64,000 bases of DNA, taken from an uncultured Aquimarina sp. GTDB lineage: Bacteria > Bacteroidota > Bacteroidia > Flavobacteriales > Flavobacteriaceae. This document shows positions 61,001-64,000 of this stretch, in pieces (positions within the stretch are counted from its first letter, which is position 1; every line of letters begins with the position of its first letter). Under the pieces are notes generated by a model. That model did no database searches and had not been told where the DNA came from. It saw nothing but the letters and a program-made list of their open reading frames with translations. Location: contig NZ_CANLYD010000024.1 of the NCBI RefSeq assembly GCF_947495315.1, positions 25,647 to 89,646 on the forward strand, read 5' to 3'. The translations under genes and the position numbers were made by a program.

Positions 61001-62289
61001 ACTATCCATCTAGTAATACTACTGAGTATGCAGGAAATCATATCTATGAAAGTAATTATTCCATTGGATTACCTCCTGGACCTAATAATTCTGACGAAAA
61101 AGTATTAAAATTCATGAACCACCCGGAAGGATATATAGAACCTAATGGGACTGGTGAATTTGATTACGTATACCAATATAAAGATCATTTAGGGAATATT
61201 CGATTGTCTTACTCAGACAAGGATAGGGATGGTAAAATCGATATCCTGAGAAATAACGCAGATGTAGATGGTGATGGTGATCTGGCACACGAAATCCTAC
61301 AAGAGAAGAACTATTATCCCTTTGGACTACAACATAAAGGATACAATGATCTTATCATATCAGAGCACAAGTATGGTTTTGGTGGTAAAGAAGAGCAAAA
61401 TGAACTTGGGTTAAAATGGATTGATATTACTGCACGTAATTATGATCCAGCGATTGGACGATGGATGAATCTCGATCCACTTGCAGAAGATATGCGTAGA
61501 CACTCACCATATAATTATGCTTTTAACAATCCTATATACTTTATCGATCCAGATGGAATGGCTCCAACTGATCATTATTTAGATGAAAATGGTAAGTACT
61601 TAGGTGAGGATGGTGCAGTTACAAATAATGTTAGGGTTATATATGGTGATGATTTTAGAGATATTAAATCTAATAATAATGGTTCTACCCTTTCTATGGA
61701 AGCAACATCACAATTACAAAAATCGAGTAATGTGGTAACCATAAATGAAAATAAGATACAGAATGATATTGATAATGTCAATAATCAAACTGTAGTCGAC
61801 CAATCTGTGGAAAGACAAACATCTATAGTACTTAAAATAGACTCTAAAAGTGCAGGTAATCCAACGGCAGAGGTTACTAGCGTTAGGGGGGCTGATGGAG
61901 TTACATCGGTAAATAGTGGTAATGCTACGATCTCATATGATGTACAAAGAGATGGGAGAAAAACAGTTGGTGGTAGTCAAAATATCCTTTTAGGAGTAGT
62001 TCATTCTCATAATGATGTTTCATCTACTACTACTACTGGAACAACAACAACGACAAGAACCAATATTCCAGGAACTTCTCCAACAGATGTCAATACATCC
62101 TCTAAATTGGGTATACCAATTTATTCTATAGATTCTTTTACTGGGAAAATTTCTAGTTCAGTTCCAGCACCATTTTCAGGAGGAACAGGACCTCTAATGC
62201 ATCGTACTTATAATGGAAAACAAACCAATAATATTAGCAGAACATTTAATCAGAGTGTAGGACAAGATGCTTTAAAAAAATATTTATAA
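58066..62289 (+). CDS. RHS polymorphic toxin with C-terminal JAB-like domain
   Basis: 1407 residues from ATG 58066 (or 58075); an ATG at 58009 would overlap the previous gene by 47 bp. Signal peptide (LFLVITVLVSTVVSAQ), a DUF6443-like front (VKTTVYQTEVQDG, VNYFDGLGRVKQSI), a lectin-like insert (about 125-280), YD repeats, then the RHS core end (FGGKEEQNELG, YDPAIGRWMNLDPLAE, YAFNNPIYFIDPDGM). After that, about 240 variable residues contain LLGVVHSHND and SPTDVNTSSKLGIPIYSID, which match the H-x-H...S-x-x-D zinc site of JAB-like peptidase toxins. The toxin part is probably a metallopeptidase released to harm competitors. Confidence 0.83.
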   Translation: MIKMRTLFLVITVLVSTVVSAQTQSENYVKTTVYQTEVQDGQQSQVLESDKIESVNYFDGLGRVKQSIAVRAGGQKQSTNIFDWTDDWTVGNGSTPLFNSTGRTVDNKREFGTNPFSEQSLLWRCGNNENIQTNAGWNSDHFTIDKSIGYMYTVWIKRTGTVSGTAYHGIWDVNFVNGTSNGNPYFLHEKLPNASTWYLLVGMIYPHNYTGGNPSISGIYDVNGTKVVNGTDFKWKNTTTSTRLRDFYYDGNATNSYAYYWNPKISRVDNNLQPIAQLIEQSKPKDIITHYEYDALSRQSKQYLPYASEGTQNGAIYTDPLTELNNFYNTTKYQNTTNPYSETIFEASPLSRPLKQAAPGLEWIAKSTGDDHTIKLDRKANSAADDVVYFKVNFTGGNTEAPALVKVGDYPDNELFVNITKDENWKSSDGDNHTTREYTDKSGRVVLKRTYNGSAHDTYYVYDDFGNLTYVIPPKVTVTNGVSTTELNELGYQYKYDSRNRLVEKKIPGKGWEYIVYNKLDQPVMTQDANQRPKREWLFTKYDVFGRVAFTGLHIHPSVINRTIMQGFADTRSTNWVNRTTSSIVIAGTSIYYSNDAIPTGINQIYTINYYDNYTFDQDGMNKPASVYGVSTSNNVKSLPTGSKIRVLGTNNWITTVIGYDDSGRTIWSGTRNHYLSTIDKTETKLDFVGKPIEARTSHVKNGSTPLITTDTFTYDHMGRLVTQKQQINNFAEELIAHNVYDDLGQLESKKVGNAEQAPLQTVDYKYNVRGWLTDINDVNTIGDDLFTFKINYNTVEGSYNVPSLYNGNIAQTIWKTTNDNTKRSYAHEYDALNRIKGSYLRFNESLTEAFRRSYDLRDIEYDKNGNITTLIRYDQAGTDNVMDNLTYEYDNGNKLNKVTDSGNKNEGFIEGSNTDNDYLYDDNGNMIFDKNKDISSITYNHLNLPERIEFVSSIPSQQKRIDYVYDATGLKLRKVVTNYPSSNTTEYAGNHIYESNYSIGLPPGPNNSDEKVLKFMNHPEGYIEPNGTGEFDYVYQYKDHLGNIRLSYSDKDRDGKIDILRNNADVDGDGDLAHEILQEKNYYPFGLQHKGYNDLIISEHKYGFGGKEEQNELGLKWIDITARNYDPAIGRWMNLDPLAEDMRRHSPYNYAFNNPIYFIDPDGMAPTDHYLDENGKYLGEDGAVTNNVRVIYGDDFRDIKSNNNGSTLSMEATSQLQKSSNVVTINENKIQNDIDNVNNQTVVDQSVERQTSIVLKIDSKSAGNPTAEVTSVRGADGVTSVNSGNATISYDVQRDGRKTVGGSQNILLGVVHSHNDVSSTTTTGTTTTTRTNIPGTSPTDVNTSSKLGIPIYSIDSFTGKISSSVPAPFSGGTGPLMHRTYNGKQTNNISRTFNQSVGQDALKKYL

Positions 62290-62292
62290 AAT

Positions 62293-62766
62293 ATGAGAAA
62301 TATAATTCTATTATTCTTGGTGTCTTTATTAATAGGATGCAAGTCAACTGAGGTAGCAAAACCTTCTAATTTAGATAACACTATTGTTTATGTACTACCT
62401 GTGGAAGTTGAAAATATTTTAAAAAATCATTTTTCAGAACTAGAGAACACTAATAATGTTGTATTAGATTTACAAAGGCATAATGACTATTTTGTTGCTT
62501 TTGTTAGTTCTTCTGATGTTTTTTGGAAGATAGCGACAAACCGAAAAGTTGTAATTGACACAAAGTTTTATCCATTAATATTTGATTTAGACTTTTCCTT
62601 TGCAACTACTGAAAGATCAGGTGATGTTCTTAAGCGATTAAAATCAAACAACAAAGAAAATTCTATTCTCAGAAAACAGATTGCACAGCTATACCGTAAT
62701 ATTTTTAAAGTAAAATTTACAAAAGAAGGGGAAGTATTATATAAAGGTTTTGATGATAATTGGTAA
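62293..62766 (+). CDS. Putative immunity lipoprotein for the RHS toxin
   Basis: 157 residues. Lipobox LIGC (Cys16) predicts a lipid anchor outside the inner membrane. No known domain; it has alternating beta strands (IVYVLPVEVENILKNHFSEL, VVIDTKFYPLIFDLDFSF). It starts 3 bp after the toxin gene stop, as immunity genes do. A periplasmic immunity protein would fit a toxin that works on envelope proteins. The role is inferred from position only. Confidence 0.6.
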   Translation: MRNIILLFLVSLLIGCKSTEVAKPSNLDNTIVYVLPVEVENILKNHFSELENTNNVVLDLQRHNDYFVAFVSSSDVFWKIATNRKVVIDTKFYPLIFDLDFSFATTERSGDVLKRLKSNNKENSILRKQIAQLYRNIFKVKFTKEGEVLYKGFDDNW

Positions 62767-62827
62767 CCCCTGCTCCGTAAAGTCTCCTGACTTAGCGGAA
62801 TAATCAAAGAAGGATTATAAAAGATAA

Positions 62828-62857
62828 GAACCAGTTAAATTGATTTGTAGCTGGTTC
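62828..62857 (+). terminator. Possible terminator after the immunity gene
   Basis: GAACCAG (62828-62834) pairs with CTGGTTC (62851-62857) over 16 nt. No T-run follows, so this is weak. Confidence 0.35.
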
Positions 62858-63026
62858 AATAGAACAGTTATATCAATAGTTAACCAAACCTTTCTTATTT
62901 AAGCAAAACATCCTACCAAATTTGCAAATAGGTTAGTGTTTTCAATTCAATAAATGAAATAATTATATCTCCTTTTGATTAATAGCAAAAGAGAGGGTGC
63001 TAGTTTATGACCTAATAATACCAAAA

Positions 63027-63500
63027 ATGAAACAAGAACAACAACTATTATATAAAGTCATGCGTAATTTTGAAGGAATGCAAAAGATTGAAGTATTTGA
63101 TCTTTTACATAGAATGGAAGTTTTGCTATACTATGCAAAAAGCCCCTTACAATCAGATCATCTTAAAAGAATAATCAATTCTGATATGGATCAGGAGAGC
63201 GCTGTAGATCCTTTTGGATTTACAATCTTACCTAACGGTAACTTTTGCGAGTTTGAGGGATCTAATGATTGGATTCATATTTATAAAGAGGTAAAACGAG
63301 GTTTTAGCAGATGCAACCCTTTCACCACCTATTATTTTAAAACAAAATATGCGCCATTAGAACTTTTAAGACTAACAAAAAGCAACCTGCTAGAAAATGT
63401 ACAAAATACCTCTCACGAGATTGAGATAAGTGCTTTTTTAATAGCACATAACATTTCAAAGAAGGATTCGCAAGGAAATTTACTGCTATTGGGATTATAA
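63027..63500 (+). CDS. Hypothetical cytoplasmic protein
   Basis: 157 residues from ATG 63027; a GTG at 62997 could add 10. The start is helical (EQQLLYKVMRNFEGMQKIEVFDLLHRMEVLL), the rest mixed, with FCEFEGSNDWIHIYKEV and FTTYYFKTKYAPLELLRL. No signal, no known family. It lies on the island near its right part and may form a pair with the next gene, which starts 94 bp later. Confidence 0.5.
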   Translation: MKQEQQLLYKVMRNFEGMQKIEVFDLLHRMEVLLYYAKSPLQSDHLKRIINSDMDQESAVDPFGFTILPNGNFCEFEGSNDWIHIYKEVKRGFSRCNPFTTYYFKTKYAPLELLRLTKSNLLENVQNTSHEIEISAFLIAHNISKKDSQGNLLLLGL

Positions 63501-63593
63501 TATAGAGCAGTATGGAAACTAACAACTTAAAAAAAACAGCACTATGAACATATAAATACATAAAAGGGAAAATAACCAAAACACATATCGTCT

Positions 63594-64000
63594 ATGGAAC
63601 CTATGGATATATTTTATCAGATCCTGCACGAAGATCTGAATCCATTGATCAGCCAAACAACTAAAAAATTTTATTCACTAAACTCTAAAAACCTAAAATC
63701 AAATTATACATTAACCGAAGAACAAAACAATAGTGAGGAAACAGAGAGATACACATTTTATGAAAACCTGCTATCTGATACTTTAAAAAAAGTAAAGAGG
63801 GATATCCATAATAAAGTGTTTCGATGTATTGATGATCCCAGTAGTATTAATTCGATCATACAAAATCATCAAATTTTGCTTCTTAACTACTGCAAGGTCA
63901 TTGAGCAAACCTATCTTCCGGAGGATAAAAACGAGAAATATCAGATTTCAGAAGATAAATCAATAACTGACATTTTCAAACTGATATATCAGACGCTCGA
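63594..64000 (+). CDS. Hypothetical protein, cut by the right window edge
   Basis: At least 135 codons open without a stop, from ATG 63594 (or 63603). The start reads MEPMDIFYQILHEDLNPL, followed by a helical, acidic region (TLTEEQNNSEETERYTFYENLL, LLNYCKVIEQTYLPEDKNEKY). No signal and no family recognised from the part seen. Confidence 0.55.
   Translation, partial: MEPMDIFYQILHEDLNPLISQTTKKFYSLNSKNLKSNYTLTEEQNNSEETERYTFYENLLSDTLKKVKRDIHNKVFRCIDDPSSINSIIQNHQILLLNYCKVIEQTYLPEDKNEKYQISEDKSITDIFKLIYQTL

Overview
The window looks like a chromosomal segment of a marine Bacteroidota, most likely a flavobacterium close to Aquimarina. This is inferred from low G+C, type IX secretion (T9SS) sorting tails of both type A and type B, a PorP/SprF protein, Bacteroidota promoters (TTG, about 20 nt, TAnnTTTG), a Thermus-type isocitrate dehydrogenase and a GG-type leader peptide. 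No rRNA, intact tRNA or CRISPR array was found.

Layout. (1) 1-12387, minus strand: five large secreted polysaccharide-degrading enzymes. They are a DUF5060 glycosidase-like protein cut by the left edge, a PF14099-type lyase, two PL14-type lyases, and a GH5 cellulase fused to a right-handed beta-helix. Four of them share an unnamed module of exactly 127 residues before the T9SS tail. A 1 kb AT-rich gap follows. (2) 13392-21189: a SprF-type outer-membrane protein paired with a 2292-residue repeat adhesin ending in a type B sorting domain. (3) 21404-28479: a TPR/AraC membrane regulator, isocitrate dehydrogenase, small conserved proteins, a DUF3298 lipoprotein and an SPFH lipoprotein. (4) 28575-46831: a regulator-rich block of oxidoreductases, alpha/beta hydrolases and NTF2-like proteins, with TetR, Rrf2, three AraC, HxlR and Crp/Fnr regulators. 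Several operator pairs can be read directly. Two homologous 171-bp structured elements lie inside this block.

(5) 46993 onward: the 3' half of a tRNA-Leu(CAA), with its terminator, next to a tyrosine integrase. This marks the left edge of an integrated island that continues to the right. Its first cargo is a LanC cyclase, an erythromycin-esterase-family protein, a 54-residue GG-leader peptide whose core has three Ser/Thr and three Cys, and a TPR/AraC membrane regulator. No LanB dehydratase is visible. An ECF sigma factor follows, then two large secreted RHS proteins. The second RHS protein ends in a JAB-like toxin domain followed 3 bp later by a probable immunity lipoprotein. Two unrecognised genes close the window, the last cut by the right edge.

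The strongest candidates for something undescribed are the dehydratase-less lanthipeptide locus with its three-site DNA motif, the 171-bp covarying element, and the 127-residue secreted module.
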